Assembly (NCBI GenBank): GCA_015689735.1
Contig: WVSP01000001.1
Location: forward strand, 484,001-548,000
Direction: 5' to 3'
Source of the DNA: Rhodobacterales bacterium LSUCC0031
Lineage (GTDB): Bacteria > Pseudomonadota > Alphaproteobacteria > Rhodobacterales > Rhodobacteraceae
DNA: 64,000 nucleotides
Of the stretch, positions 28,486-37,478 are shown one piece after another. Numbering within the stretch: position 1 is the stretch's first letter; each line of letters begins with the position of its first letter. Under the pieces are notes generated by a model, which searched no databases, was not told the origin of the DNA, and worked only from the letters and a program-made list of their open reading frames with translations. Both the position numbers and the translations under genes were made by a program.

Positions 28486-29634
28486 ATGTCACCTGCCCTC
28501 AGATTGATAAATTTAGAACGCAATGAGGCGTCCTTTAAAGAGGTTCCTTTTAAGAAGCACATTGGTGTACCTGAGAAAAAAGAGTTCCAAGATCTTTTTC
28601 TTTTGCGCGATGATTTCAACATTGGAATTTTTCGAGATTATGTAAGGTTTAAAGAGGACGAAAGTCTTAAGCATGGCGCTTTTTTTCTCGAGAACGTTTT
28701 TGTCTCGGACCACTGGGGCCTTGTAAGGAGCATAACGACAAATGGTATCTTTAATCTAACGCCCGGCTTTGGCTGGATGCCCGATCACTTTGCACATCTT
28801 ATTTCCAAAGGCCATGTGTCTGAGACAGCTACGGGAGATTATCTCCTTCATCACGATGACGCACCAAAAGTCACGCTGAGCGGCTTTTCTGCTCTCCTAT
28901 CATTTCCGGGCGCGCTCACATTTGGACACTGGATTGTCGATATTTGGGGGCGTGTTGAGATTCTTAAGAGGTTAGGTGTTTTCCATGATCTCGATCATTT
29001 TCTTGTGCCGTCTCCGGTTTCTGAATGGATGCGATCTTTTTTTGCTTTCTTCGAAATAGACGCTAATCTGATCCGTCCATTGAGCCGTGAGAAGAACTAT
29101 TATTGTGAAAATCTTGTTATTCCGACAGTTCCCAGTCAATCCTCTGGTGGCATCATTCCGGCGTCGATCTTCGGAAACCAGTTTCGCCGGCGAAGCGAAT
29201 ATATCTCGCGATGGTTGCCGACGGGGCATGATGACTGGTCAGGGCCACTTTTTCTGCGGCACACACCACTCACGTCGGATAAAAACCGTTCCTTGGCGAA
29301 TGCTTTGGATGCAGAAGCGGTAATCCTTTCCAGTGGGGGACGAGTTGTGGACCCAGTCAATATTCCAATTGGCGAACTGCTTCAACTCATCAAGCAATCA
29401 TCGATAGTAGTCGGTCAAGATTCGTCAGCACTCCACAACATTTCGTTTGTAGGCAAGGATTTGATTGTTATTGAAACAGTTAGGCGAAGAAATATGCTTC
29501 ACGTTTCGTTACAGGACATCGCTAATAAACGCGTTGGCTACTTAACTAGTAATAACGAACATGGTCTTTGGAAGATCGATCAGGGACATCTTTCAAACAT
29601 TCTTGAACAATCTCTGCTCAAGATCCAGAAATAA
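28486..29634 (+). CDS. GT61-family (DUF563) glycosyltransferase-like protein
   Basis: A 382-residue protein of DUF563/GT61 type: GALTFGHWIVDIWGRVEILKRLG (142-164) is the conserved first block, PLFLRHTPLTSDKNRSL the Arg-rich middle, and SIVVGQDSSALHNISFV (306-322) the last block. In this last block the usual GxHGAgLxN reads GQDSSALHN, so the histidine-glycine pair is lost. The gene starts immediately at the stop of the sulfotransferase, shares its AT-rich composition and is convergent with the large glycosyltransferase. Confidence 0.75.
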   Translation: MSPALRLINLERNEASFKEVPFKKHIGVPEKKEFQDLFLLRDDFNIGIFRDYVRFKEDESLKHGAFFLENVFVSDHWGLVRSITTNGIFNLTPGFGWMPDHFAHLISKGHVSETATGDYLLHHDDAPKVTLSGFSALLSFPGALTFGHWIVDIWGRVEILKRLGVFHDLDHFLVPSPVSEWMRSFFAFFEIDANLIRPLSREKNYYCENLVIPTVPSQSSGGIIPASIFGNQFRRRSEYISRWLPTGHDDWSGPLFLRHTPLTSDKNRSLANALDAEAVILSSGGRVVDPVNIPIGELLQLIKQSSIVVGQDSSALHNISFVGKDLIVIETVRRRNMLHVSLQDIANKRVGYLTSNNEHGLWKIDQGHLSNILEQSLLKIQK

Positions 29635-29644
29635 GCGGGTTGCC

Positions 29645-32600
29645 TCACACCGCCCCGAACAGATCCACCGCCTCGAAGGCGGCTTTCATCTTGGCGCGCC
29701 CTGCCGCGAAGGAGAAGCTGTCGGCGGCGTAGGTGCGGGCGGCGCCTGACATGGCGGACCAGAGCGCGTCGTCTTGCGAGAGGCGGGCAATCGCCTCGGC
29801 CCAGTCCTGTGGCGTTTCGGCGATCATGCAGTCATGGCCATGGCGCAGGCCGATCCCCTCGGCCGCGACAGGCGAGAGGACGCAAGGGATGCCATGCGCC
29901 AGCGCGCCCAGCACCTTGCCCTTGATCCCCGCCCCCGACAGCAGCGGGGCCACAAAGATGCGGTGGCGGTCATAGGCATCGTCCACCGTATCGATATAGC
30001 CCACCGGGTCGATGCAGTGCGAGGCCAGCGCCTTGATCTCGGCCCCCATGCCTGCGCCGTAGATCGACAGATGCGCATCGCTCAGCCGTGGCATGACATT
30101 GGCGGCAAACCAGCACACCCCTTCGGCATTGGGGTGATGGTTGAAGCTGCCCAGGAATGACAGGCCCGCGCGCCCGATCAGCGGCGGGATCTTGGCAGGA
30201 ATATCGACCACCCAAGGGCAGGTCATGACGCGCACCGCCCCTTCGGTATGGGCGGCGATGACGGCGTGTTCCACGGCGTTATAGCTCAGCACCAGGTCGG
30301 CGTGGCGCATCATCTCAAGCTCTTCGTCGCGGACACGGCGCATGGCGGCCATGCGGGAGGGGTCATCCGCGCTGAGGGCTGCACGCAACTCGCGCAGGAA
30401 GTGGAGATCGGCATTGTTGAGCAAGATCCGCGCATTGGGGGCAAAGCGCCGGATATGGGGGATGCTTTCCTGCGCAACATAGTAACGGGTGATATAGACC
30501 GCGTCGAATTCGGCGGCGCGGTGTTCAAGGAATTCCGGCACTGACAGGTAGAAGGGGGCAGTGATGACCTCGATCCCCTTGTTTTGCAGATCATCCGTCT
30601 GGCTGCCGAAATGGGCGAGGTTCTGGGGCAGAAAGGTGACCTTGTAGCCCAGCGATTGCACCAGTTCCATCTCGCGGTGGGCAGCATAGGATCCGGCATC
30701 GCGATCTTCACGCGGGGTGGTGTAGTCGATGAACAGGACCCGGCCGATGATACCGCGATCCTTTTCAAGATCAGGGGCCTGCCCCTCGCGGCCGAAATGG
30801 GCATAGTCGCGCGCCCAGCGGCGTTTGAACTTGGGGCGGTTGACCTCTTGGAAGCTTTTGAAGCCGGTCGCGGTATCGGTGCCGCTTGTCATCCCTTCGA
30901 AGTGATAGACGATGGAGGAGGGGACGAACCACGTGGTGTAGCCCGCTTCGCGCACCTTGAAGGCGAAATCGGTATCCTCGAAATACATCGGCTCGAGGTA
31001 GTCGGACAGACCGCCGATCTGGTCCCAGATCGCTTTGGTGGTCATCATCGCCGCACCCGACAGGTAATCAGCTTGGCGCGCATAGCAAAAGCGCGGCTCC
31101 CAAGGGTTGGCACGGTTGCCGTAATTCCATGGATTGCCGCTCCCCCAGATGATGCCGCCTGCCTCTTGCAGCTTGCCATCGGGATAAAGCAGCTTGGACC
31201 CCGCCAGGCCGACATTGTCGAACCGCGCAAAGGCATCGCAAAGCGCATCCAGCCAGCCAACGGTCGGTTCAGTGTCGTTGTTCAAGAGCACGACAAATTC
31301 GCCACGGGCGGCGGCGACGCCTGCATTGCAGGCGCGGATAAACCGCTGTGCCGTGGTGTTGCGGATCACCGTGATGCCCGCGACGATCTTTTCGATCTCG
31401 GCCGTTTCATCGGTCGAAGCATCATCGACCAAGATCACCTCGAACGGGGTCGTATTATGCGCGGCCAACAAAGCACATAACCCATAATAGGTCACCTCGA
31501 CCTTGTTATGGGCGGGCATGATGACGCTGACGGTCGGGTTCTTGACCGCGGGAAAGCGGATCGGGGCAAGTTTGAGCGTCTCATAGGTTTGGTCAAGTGT
31601 CGCGAAAGCGGTGGCAAGCGATGTTTGATCCATCCCTGTAATCGGTTTGGCCAGATGCGCCCGCGCGGCGCGGTAGCGGTGGTTTGCCCTGACGGTCAGT
31701 TCAGTTGGAAACGGCGCACGCGTCTCGCGCACGATGACATCATGCGGGGTCAAAAGCCGCGGCGCGAGCACGGGCAAGGTCAGGAAAACTTGGCAACCCG
31801 AGAGATCGCGGATCGAAATTTCAACGATCTCTCCGCGCAGGCATTGCATGGGCAGGCGCACCACCGTGTCATCGGCACGAATATGGGTTTCTAGCACCGG
31901 GGCGCCATCGACGAAGAACATCACGCGCCTTGGCACATCGGCCTTAAGCACCAAGGAATGGCCGTAATCATCGACCAATTTGATCTGTGCATCGATCGGG
32001 GCAAAAAGCTCTTTGCGCTCCTGACCTAGGCTGATCGTGATCGCGGGGTCGGCGACATGGCGAAACAGCGGAACGTGACCGCGATACCATTGATCACCCG
32101 TGCCACCATCATTGCCAATCACCTTTTGCAGGGGTTGCAGGCTGTTGGGGGTAAAGTTGGGGCTGGCAACCTGGGCATTGGCGATGAAGAAATAGGGGTA
32201 ATTATCAGACCCATCCGGCCGATAGCCATCGTATTTGATTTGCATGCCGATGCGCACCCCGCCGCGTTTGCGCGGAACAGGGATGGTGACTTTCTGGTAG
32301 CCATTGACCGACGGGCCGCCATTGTGGCGGGGATCAAGTTTCACTTCGGCCTGTTCGGATGGGCCGCCCGTGATCGGATCGAACCGCAAGACCAGGCTGG
32401 CCCGGCAGCGATGGCCGGCGATGTAAGCCTCGAAATGCAGCGATTGGTTAATATGGGGAACGACAATTGGATGCGCGATGTCGATCAGATGCGGCTCTTC
32501 GAATCCGTCGATGCGGGTTTGGATCGTTTGACCGTTCTCCAACATCCAATCGGAAAGCTTGTTGACATGCGCTTCGGAAGCGAAACTGGCCGGCGTGCCG

Positions 32601-32827
32601 TCGGGCATGCGGTCCGCCAATTGCAGCGGCCCTTCCGGATAGCTGAACATGCGCCGAAAAGGGACGTAATCAAAACTAAGATCGTCCTCGGCGACTGGCG
32701 TCAAAGCGATGATCCGGCCCTGCGCTTCAACCCTCAACTCATCGCTGAGAGCGGATTTGCGACCGTGGATCAGCAACTCATTTTTGACGAGCATCGTACT
32801 ATGCACGACTTTTACTAGCTTTGACAA
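29645..32827 (-). CDS. Large glycosyltransferase with GT2 and GT4 domains
   Basis: A 1060-residue putative cytoplasmic polysaccharide synthase. Residues 1-420 are beta-rich with no family I recognise. A GT2 domain spans about 432-680 (PTVSVIMPAHNKVEVT, LVDDAST, LLNNDTEP, and EDTDFAFK at 617-624). A GT4-like domain spans about 696-1055 (LFIDYTTPREDRDAGSYAAHREM, LSFLGSFNHHPNAEGV, APLLSGAGIKGKVLGALAHGIPCV). A TTG at 32827 has GGAG about 10 nt upstream; ATG 32794 is the alternative start. GC content is back to the genome norm here, unlike in the three preceding genes. Confidence 0.9.
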   Translation of the reverse strand: MSKLVKVVHSTMLVKNELLIHGRKSALSDELRVEAQGRIIALTPVAEDDLSFDYVPFRRMFSYPEGPLQLADRMPDGTPASFASEAHVNKLSDWMLENGQTIQTRIDGFEEPHLIDIAHPIVVPHINQSLHFEAYIAGHRCRASLVLRFDPITGGPSEQAEVKLDPRHNGGPSVNGYQKVTIPVPRKRGGVRIGMQIKYDGYRPDGSDNYPYFFIANAQVASPNFTPNSLQPLQKVIGNDGGTGDQWYRGHVPLFRHVADPAITISLGQERKELFAPIDAQIKLVDDYGHSLVLKADVPRRVMFFVDGAPVLETHIRADDTVVRLPMQCLRGEIVEISIRDLSGCQVFLTLPVLAPRLLTPHDVIVRETRAPFPTELTVRANHRYRAARAHLAKPITGMDQTSLATAFATLDQTYETLKLAPIRFPAVKNPTVSVIMPAHNKVEVTYYGLCALLAAHNTTPFEVILVDDASTDETAEIEKIVAGITVIRNTTAQRFIRACNAGVAAARGEFVVLLNNDTEPTVGWLDALCDAFARFDNVGLAGSKLLYPDGKLQEAGGIIWGSGNPWNYGNRANPWEPRFCYARQADYLSGAAMMTTKAIWDQIGGLSDYLEPMYFEDTDFAFKVREAGYTTWFVPSSIVYHFEGMTSGTDTATGFKSFQEVNRPKFKRRWARDYAHFGREGQAPDLEKDRGIIGRVLFIDYTTPREDRDAGSYAAHREMELVQSLGYKVTFLPQNLAHFGSQTDDLQNKGIEVITAPFYLSVPEFLEHRAAEFDAVYITRYYVAQESIPHIRRFAPNARILLNNADLHFLRELRAALSADDPSRMAAMRRVRDEELEMMRHADLVLSYNAVEHAVIAAHTEGAVRVMTCPWVVDIPAKIPPLIGRAGLSFLGSFNHHPNAEGVCWFAANVMPRLSDAHLSIYGAGMGAEIKALASHCIDPVGYIDTVDDAYDRHRIFVAPLLSGAGIKGKVLGALAHGIPCVLSPVAAEGIGLRHGHDCMIAETPQDWAEAIARLSQDDALWSAMSGAARTYAADSFSFAAGRAKMKAAFEAVDLFGAV

Positions 32828-32851
32828 AAGATCACATCTCCACGAAAGATA

Positions 32852-32879
32852 ATTCTATGGAGCGGAGGTGAGGGATCAA
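32852..32879 (-). promoter_or_regulatory. Candidate promoter of the large glycosyltransferase gene
   Basis: On the minus strand, TTGATC (32874-32879) and TAGAAT (32852-32857) are separated by 16 bp, about 25 bp before the TTG start. The hexamers match the sigma-70 consensus at 4/6 and 5/6. Seen by eye only. Confidence 0.35.
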
Positions 32880-32989
32880 GTCAAGCCCTCGAGGGGCGCA
32901 TGGCCCGAATTTGCGGACCCGACCGCAAGGCACGGCCATATGGCCTACCGATCAAAGGGGCTGCTTGGTGCGTGGATGCGATGGGAAAC

Positions 32990-33064
32990 TGGCTGGGGTG
33001 GTAGGATTCGAACCTACGGTACGCGGTACCAAAAACCGTTGCCTTACCACTTGGCTACACCCCA
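32990..33064 (-). tRNA. trnQ: tRNA-Gln (anticodon TTG)
   Basis: A 75-nt tRNA with encoded CCA. The acceptor stem TGGGGTG/CACCCCA is perfect, the T-arm is GTAGG-TTCGAAT-CCTAC, and the anticodon loop TTTTGGT places TTG at positions 34-36. The U1 start and G73 discriminator fit bacterial glutamine tRNA. The top pair of the anticodon stem is A27-C43, a mismatch. It lies downstream of kdsA on the same strand. Confidence 0.95.
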
Positions 33065-33156
33065 ACCGTGCCGCGCTAGTTACGCTGGGAGCGACGAGGG
33101 ATCAAGTCCCCGTTTCCACAATTCTGCACGGGGCGGCAACCAGTTGTGGCCTTCAT

Positions 33157-33990
33157 TCACAAGCGGATCGGATCGGCCTTTGCCAAACGGTCGAATGCCA
33201 TCAATCCAGCGACCAAAGCAGGCATCTGGCTGAGAGGAATCATGTTCGGCCCGTCCGAAGGGGCGCGGTCCGGGTCTTCATGGGTTTCAATGAAAACCCC
33301 CGCGATCCCAAGCGATACGGCGGCGCGCGCCATCACCGGGGCAAACTCCCGCTGGCCGCCGGAACTTCCACCTTGGCCGCCGGGTTGCTGCACGGAATGG
33401 GTGGCGTCCATGATCACTGGGTAGCCGGTTTTCATCATCTCGGGCAAGGCGCGCATATCCGCCACAAGCGTATTGTAGCCGAAACTCGTTCCGCGCTCGG
33501 TCAGCAAGATGCGCCGGTTTCCGGTCGATTCGACCTTGGCCACGACATTCTTCATGTCCCATGGAGCAAGAAACTGGCCCTTTTTCACATTGATGACCGC
33601 CCCTGTTTCACCGGCGGCGAGCAACAGGTCGGTCTGGCGACACAGAAAGGCAGGGATCTGGATGATATCGCAAACCGCCGCGACAGGCACGCAATGGTCG
33701 GGGCCATGCACATCGGTCAGCACGGGGCAGCCAAGCTCGGCTTTCACATCGGCCAGCACTTGCAACCCTTCGTCCATGCCAAGGCCGCGCTTGCCCGACA
33801 GGCTGGTGCGGTTGGCCTTGTCATAGCTGCCCTTGAAGACAAATCCCGCGCCTGCCTTGTCACAGGCCTCGGCCATGGCGCGCGCGATCATTAGCGCGTG
33901 ATCGCGGCTTTCCAACTGGCATGGCCCGGCGATGATCGTCAGCGGATGATCATTGGCGATCGCCAAGCGGCCTGTTTCCACGATCTGCAT
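33157..33990 (-). CDS. kdsA: 3-deoxy-8-phosphooctulonate (Kdo-8-P) synthase
   Basis: Condenses phosphoenolpyruvate with arabinose-5-phosphate to give Kdo-8-phosphate, for lipopolysaccharide or the Kdo linker of capsules. It has 277 residues; signatures are IIAGPCQLES (the Cys of the metal-dependent class), KGSYDKANRTSLSG, TDVHG, QIPAFLCRQTDLL and TERGTSFGYNTLVADMR. It ends a minus-strand run kpsT-kpsE-kdsA with 29 bp to kpsE, a context that favours a capsule role. Confidence 0.97.
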   Translation of the reverse strand: MQIVETGRLAIANDHPLTIIAGPCQLESRDHALMIARAMAEACDKAGAGFVFKGSYDKANRTSLSGKRGLGMDEGLQVLADVKAELGCPVLTDVHGPDHCVPVAAVCDIIQIPAFLCRQTDLLLAAGETGAVINVKKGQFLAPWDMKNVVAKVESTGNRRILLTERGTSFGYNTLVADMRALPEMMKTGYPVIMDATHSVQQPGGQGGSSGGQREFAPVMARAAVSLGIAGVFIETHEDPDRAPSDGPNMIPLSQMPALVAGLMAFDRLAKADPIRL

Positions 33991-34019
33991 GGTCTCTCCC
34001 CTGCGATTTCGGTGTCAGG

Positions 34020-35756
34020 TCACGAGCTGACCTGTTCTCTGAGGATCGATGCGGTCATCGACACCATCAGGTAAATGCCGGAAAATACGAGGAACGCAAG
34101 CAAGGTATTCTCGAAAGCGCGCGGATAGGCGGCGCGATCGGGCGGCACCGGAAACACGCCCATGGACAGATAAAGCGATTGGCGATTGGCTTCGATCCGG
34201 GCTGTTTCCAGCTGTTGCAGGGATTGGGCCAGCATCATCTGGCGCGTTTCCAGATCGGCTTGCGCGATGACCAATTCGGATTGGATCCGCGCCAATGAGG
34301 CACCACCGGCTTGCGTGTCAGTCAGGCTGCTGCGCAGTTGCGCGATCAAGGTCTCAAGCCGAGCGATGTTGTTTTGTGCCACTTCGACACGGGTGGGGTT
34401 CGGGCTTCGGGCCGATAGGATTTCGGCAAGCCGCAGGCGCTCTTGTTGCGCCTCAAGCTCAAAGGTCGAGATCTGGGAGAACACGGCCGACACTTCGGCA
34501 TCAGCGGACAAGACGCCGCGCCGTTCCTGTAGCTCAAGCACGCGGGCCTGTGCTTCGCTCACGCGGCGTTCGGCATCTTCGTAGCTTTCGCGTGCGCCGG
34601 CCATCTGGTCTTCGCGCAGGCGTTGGCTCATCTGATCGACACGCTCTTCGGCGTAGCGGATCAGCGCCTCGGAAAAGGCTTGGCTGGTAAAGGGGTCTGC
34701 CGCCAACATTTCAAGCTTGATGACGCCCTCGGTCGGATCATAGCCGATGGTGAGCTGATCACGATAAGTCGCATAGACCGTTTCGATCGCGGCATCGGGT
34801 GCAAGCCGGATCAGCGGATCCATATTGGGTGCCGAGAAATGTTCGCGGAAATTCAACTCTTCATCCAGCCGCAGCATCGCTTCGCGGCTCTCAAGGTAGC
34901 TTTGCACCACGATACTTTCTTGGACGGTCGCAAAGCTTGAGCCGCCCAACAGCCCGCCAAGCCCGCCACCCGAACTTGTGCCGCCAGTCTCGGCTTTCTG
35001 GATCACGAATTCCGTATTTGTCGCGTAAAGTGGCGTTGCGACGCGATAAAAGTAATATGACACAAGCAGGGTCGGCAGCAGAACGAACAAGGCCAAGCGC
35101 GTTGCCAACAAGACCAGTCGACGGCGGCGGCGGCGGGCAATGTCGCGCTGGATCTTCATGATCTCGCTGGCCCGCTCATCGACGCCGTAGGGGCGGGGTG
35201 GGGCGGGTTTGGCAGGCGGCTGAACAGGGCGCGTCGTGGCAGGCAATAGGCGCGCCGCAGCGTTATCGGCGGTGTCTCCTTCACTTCCGCGCGCCGTGCT
35301 TACCACCATGTCGAGCATGTTCGAGGACGCGAAAGGATCAAGTCCGCGCGCCCGCAAGAGCCGCACCGCGTCAAAATCCGAGCTTGGGTGAAGACCGTTT
35401 TTCTGCGCGATTCGGCGCGCCATCCGCAATTGGCGGCCGGTCAGCCCTTCGGCACGGATCGCGGCAATCTCTTGCTCTGCTGGTGTGCCGGCATCATCCG
35501 GCGGCGCCTCTGCGGTTGTCGGCGCTCCGGCTTGTGCCTTGGCCCGCGCTTCGGCCGTGGAACCGGGCATGGCCAGATCACCAAACCCATCTTCGATCTG
35601 TGTGGGCGCGGCCATCAAGGCTTCGGCGCTGGGCGTATCGATGTCAGGATGCGGCATCGCCGAAGCGGGTGCTTGCGCCACGCTGTCGGCTGTTTCGCCG
35701 AGCATGCCATCGTTACGGCGAATGCGGAATTTACGCACCTTGGGTGTGGTAGTCAT
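34020..35756 (-). CDS. kpsE: Capsule polysaccharide export inner-membrane protein, KpsE-like
   Basis: A 578-residue polysaccharide co-polymerase/export protein. The first ~200 residues are cytoplasmic, Pro/Ala-rich with an EGLTGRQLRMARRIAQKNGLHP helix pair. A membrane helix follows (RLVLLATRLALFVLLPTLLVSYYFYRV), then a periplasmic part with long coiled coils (QRLREDQMAGARESYEDAERRVSEAQARVLELQERR) and a C-terminal helix (LLAFLVFSGIYLMVSM). ATG 35756 overlaps the end of kpsT by 26 bp. It links the ABC transporter to the outer-membrane channel. Confidence 0.9.
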   Translation of the reverse strand: MTTTPKVRKFRIRRNDGMLGETADSVAQAPASAMPHPDIDTPSAEALMAAPTQIEDGFGDLAMPGSTAEARAKAQAGAPTTAEAPPDDAGTPAEQEIAAIRAEGLTGRQLRMARRIAQKNGLHPSSDFDAVRLLRARGLDPFASSNMLDMVVSTARGSEGDTADNAAARLLPATTRPVQPPAKPAPPRPYGVDERASEIMKIQRDIARRRRRRLVLLATRLALFVLLPTLLVSYYFYRVATPLYATNTEFVIQKAETGGTSSGGGLGGLLGGSSFATVQESIVVQSYLESREAMLRLDEELNFREHFSAPNMDPLIRLAPDAAIETVYATYRDQLTIGYDPTEGVIKLEMLAADPFTSQAFSEALIRYAEERVDQMSQRLREDQMAGARESYEDAERRVSEAQARVLELQERRGVLSADAEVSAVFSQISTFELEAQQERLRLAEILSARSPNPTRVEVAQNNIARLETLIAQLRSSLTDTQAGGASLARIQSELVIAQADLETRQMMLAQSLQQLETARIEANRQSLYLSMGVFPVPPDRAAYPRAFENTLLAFLVFSGIYLMVSMTASILREQVSS

Positions 35757-36393
35757 AAAGCTGTTTGGCCTCTTCGAGCGTGTCGAACGTGTATAATTGC
35801 CCATCGCGCAGGACCGCGGCCCGGCGCACGAATTTCTCGAGCGTTTGCGCCTGGTGAGACACGATCACCACGGTCGCATGTTTCAAGCGATCAGCGAGGA
35901 TACTTCCCGCGCGGCGGTTGAATTCCGCATCGGTCGTCATCGGCATGCCTTCGTCGATCAGGTAGATGTCGAATTCGAGCGCCAAGAGCAGGGAAAAGTT
36001 AAAGCGCGCCCGCATGCCACCCGAATAGGTGCCGACCGGCATGTCGAAATACTCTTCGATGTCGCAGACCCATCGGCAGAAGGCTTCGACATAATCGGGA
36101 TCAAGTCCGTAAAGCTGAGCGATGTAGCGGGCATTCTCGCATGCCGATAAGCGGTTGATCACGCCGCCCATGAACCCCAGCGGAAAGGAAATGCGCGCAC
36201 CGCGATAGATCTGCCCTTCGTCGGGTTTTTCCAAACCCGCCATCATGCTGATCAGCGTGGTCTTGCCTGTGCCATTGGGTGCAAGAATACCGAGCGATGC
36301 GCCAAGCTCGACGCGGAAGGATGCACGATCAAGGATCACCTTGCGCCGCTCACCTGTCCAAAAGGACTTCGATACCCCAGCGAATTCCAACAT
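35731..36393 (-). CDS. kpsT: Polysaccharide ABC exporter ATP-binding protein, KpsT-like
   Basis: A 220-residue ATPase for capsule export. Walker A is APNGTGKTTLI, the signature is TYSGGMRARFNFSLLLALE, and Walker B is DIYLIDEGMPMTTDAEF, typical for KpsT/BexA. It is followed by kpsE with overlap. The partner permease kpsM, usually adjacent, is not in the window: the gene on the other side is the divergent sseB-like gene. The permease must be encoded elsewhere. Confidence 0.94.
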   Translation of the reverse strand: MLEFAGVSKSFWTGERRKVILDRASFRVELGASLGILAPNGTGKTTLISMMAGLEKPDEGQIYRGARISFPLGFMGGVINRLSACENARYIAQLYGLDPDYVEAFCRWVCDIEEYFDMPVGTYSGGMRARFNFSLLLALEFDIYLIDEGMPMTTDAEFNRRAGSILADRLKHATVVIVSHQAQTLEKFVRRAAVLRDGQLYTFDTLEEAKQLYDYHTQGA

Positions 36394-36642
36394 TTACACG
36401 CTTGCCGCTCACTACTGGCTACTCTGTCGCCGTGCTGCCAATCATGGAATGATCTTGCCGTCATTGTCCACAATCGCAGCCATATCGGGCATTTGGGGCG
36501 GGATTATGTCCAATCCGCCCCGCCATATCCCCACATATGTGCAATTTTCCGTCAATCGCAGCTTTTGGCAATGCGGCGAAATCGATATGTCCAGGGTCCG
36601 TGCCAAAGTCTGCACGGTCAAGAACACGGAGGTCCCTGCGCG
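36394..36642. promoter_or_regulatory. Divergent region between kpsT and the SseB gene, with hairpin
   Basis: A 249-bp region that must carry promoters for both genes. A stem-loop with arms GGGGCGGGATT (36495-36505) and AATCCGCCCC (36512-36521), one bulged G, lies in the middle. The left half near kpsT is less GC-rich. No clear -35/-10 pair is visible. Confidence 0.4.
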
Positions 36643-37425
36643 ATGACACCTTTGGACCAGGCCCATGCGGCGATGGCCGATGCACCGTCCGACGATGCGG
36701 CGCGGCTGCGCTTTTATGACCGGCTTGCCGGTTCAGAGCTGTTCTTGCTGCTCGAAGCTGAGGCCATTGGCGACCGCATCCGGCCACAGGTCTTTCCCGT
36801 TGAGGCGCAGGATTTTGTTCTTGTCTTCGACCGAGAAGAGCGCTTGACCGAATTCGTTGGTCACCAGGCGCCCTATGCTGCGCTTTCCGGGCGGCGGCTG
36901 GCCGAGATGCTGGCCGGGCAGGCGATCGGTTTGGGGGTCAATCTCGGTGTCGCACCTTCGTCGATCTTGATCGAGGCGGCATCGGTGGATTGGCTAGCCG
37001 CGACTTTGGCCGAGGCCCCCGAGGAGGTCGAAGAGCATCCCGAGGAAATCACCGCGCCACTTGGCCTGCCTGATGTCTTGCTTCATGCGCTGGATGCACG
37101 GTTGGCTGCTGCCAATGGCTTGGCGCGCATGGCGTACCTGGTTGGTGCGACTTATCGCGGTGGGCGGCGCGGGCATCTCTTGGCCTTTGTCGATCCCCTT
37201 CCTGGTGCTGAACCCGCGCTTGCCCGTGCAGCCGCGGCGGCGCTGACTTTTTCAGGCGTTGCAGCAGGAAGTTTGGATGTCGGGTTTTTCCGGGCGGCCG
37301 ACCCAGTCTCGGCCCGGCTGGCGCGTGTTGGCCTGCGCTTCGATTTGCCCGCCGCGGCCGAGGTTGCGGCATCACCACCCGCCGCGCCCGGCATGGATCC
37401 CGACCTGCCGCCACGTTTGCGATAG
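36643..37425 (+). CDS. SseB-family protein
   Basis: A 260-residue cytoplasmic protein with an SseB N-terminal domain (RLRFYDRLAGSELFLLLEAE, then LVFDREERLTEFVG and LGVNLGVAPSSILIEA) and a C-terminal region of the same family. SseB was named for serine sensitivity in E. coli, but its biochemical role is not established. The ATG at 36643 follows GGAGG at 13 nt; upstream codons of the open frame are not conserved-looking. A Glu-rich segment (APEEVEEHPEE) separates the halves. Confidence 0.8.
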   Translation: MTPLDQAHAAMADAPSDDAARLRFYDRLAGSELFLLLEAEAIGDRIRPQVFPVEAQDFVLVFDREERLTEFVGHQAPYAALSGRRLAEMLAGQAIGLGVNLGVAPSSILIEAASVDWLAATLAEAPEEVEEHPEEITAPLGLPDVLLHALDARLAAANGLARMAYLVGATYRGGRRGHLLAFVDPLPGAEPALARAAAAALTFSGVAAGSLDVGFFRAADPVSARLARVGLRFDLPAAAEVAASPPAAPGMDPDLPPRLR

Positions 37426-37478
37426 GCACGAGGGCAGCAGGTCACGGCGCGTTCCGCTGCGACCCTTGCCACACCGCG

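Noticed and set aside
27030-29640. Transposon or integron carrying the AT-rich cassette
   Set aside because: No transposase, terminal inverted repeats or attC-like sites are visible; homologous exchange explains the data better.
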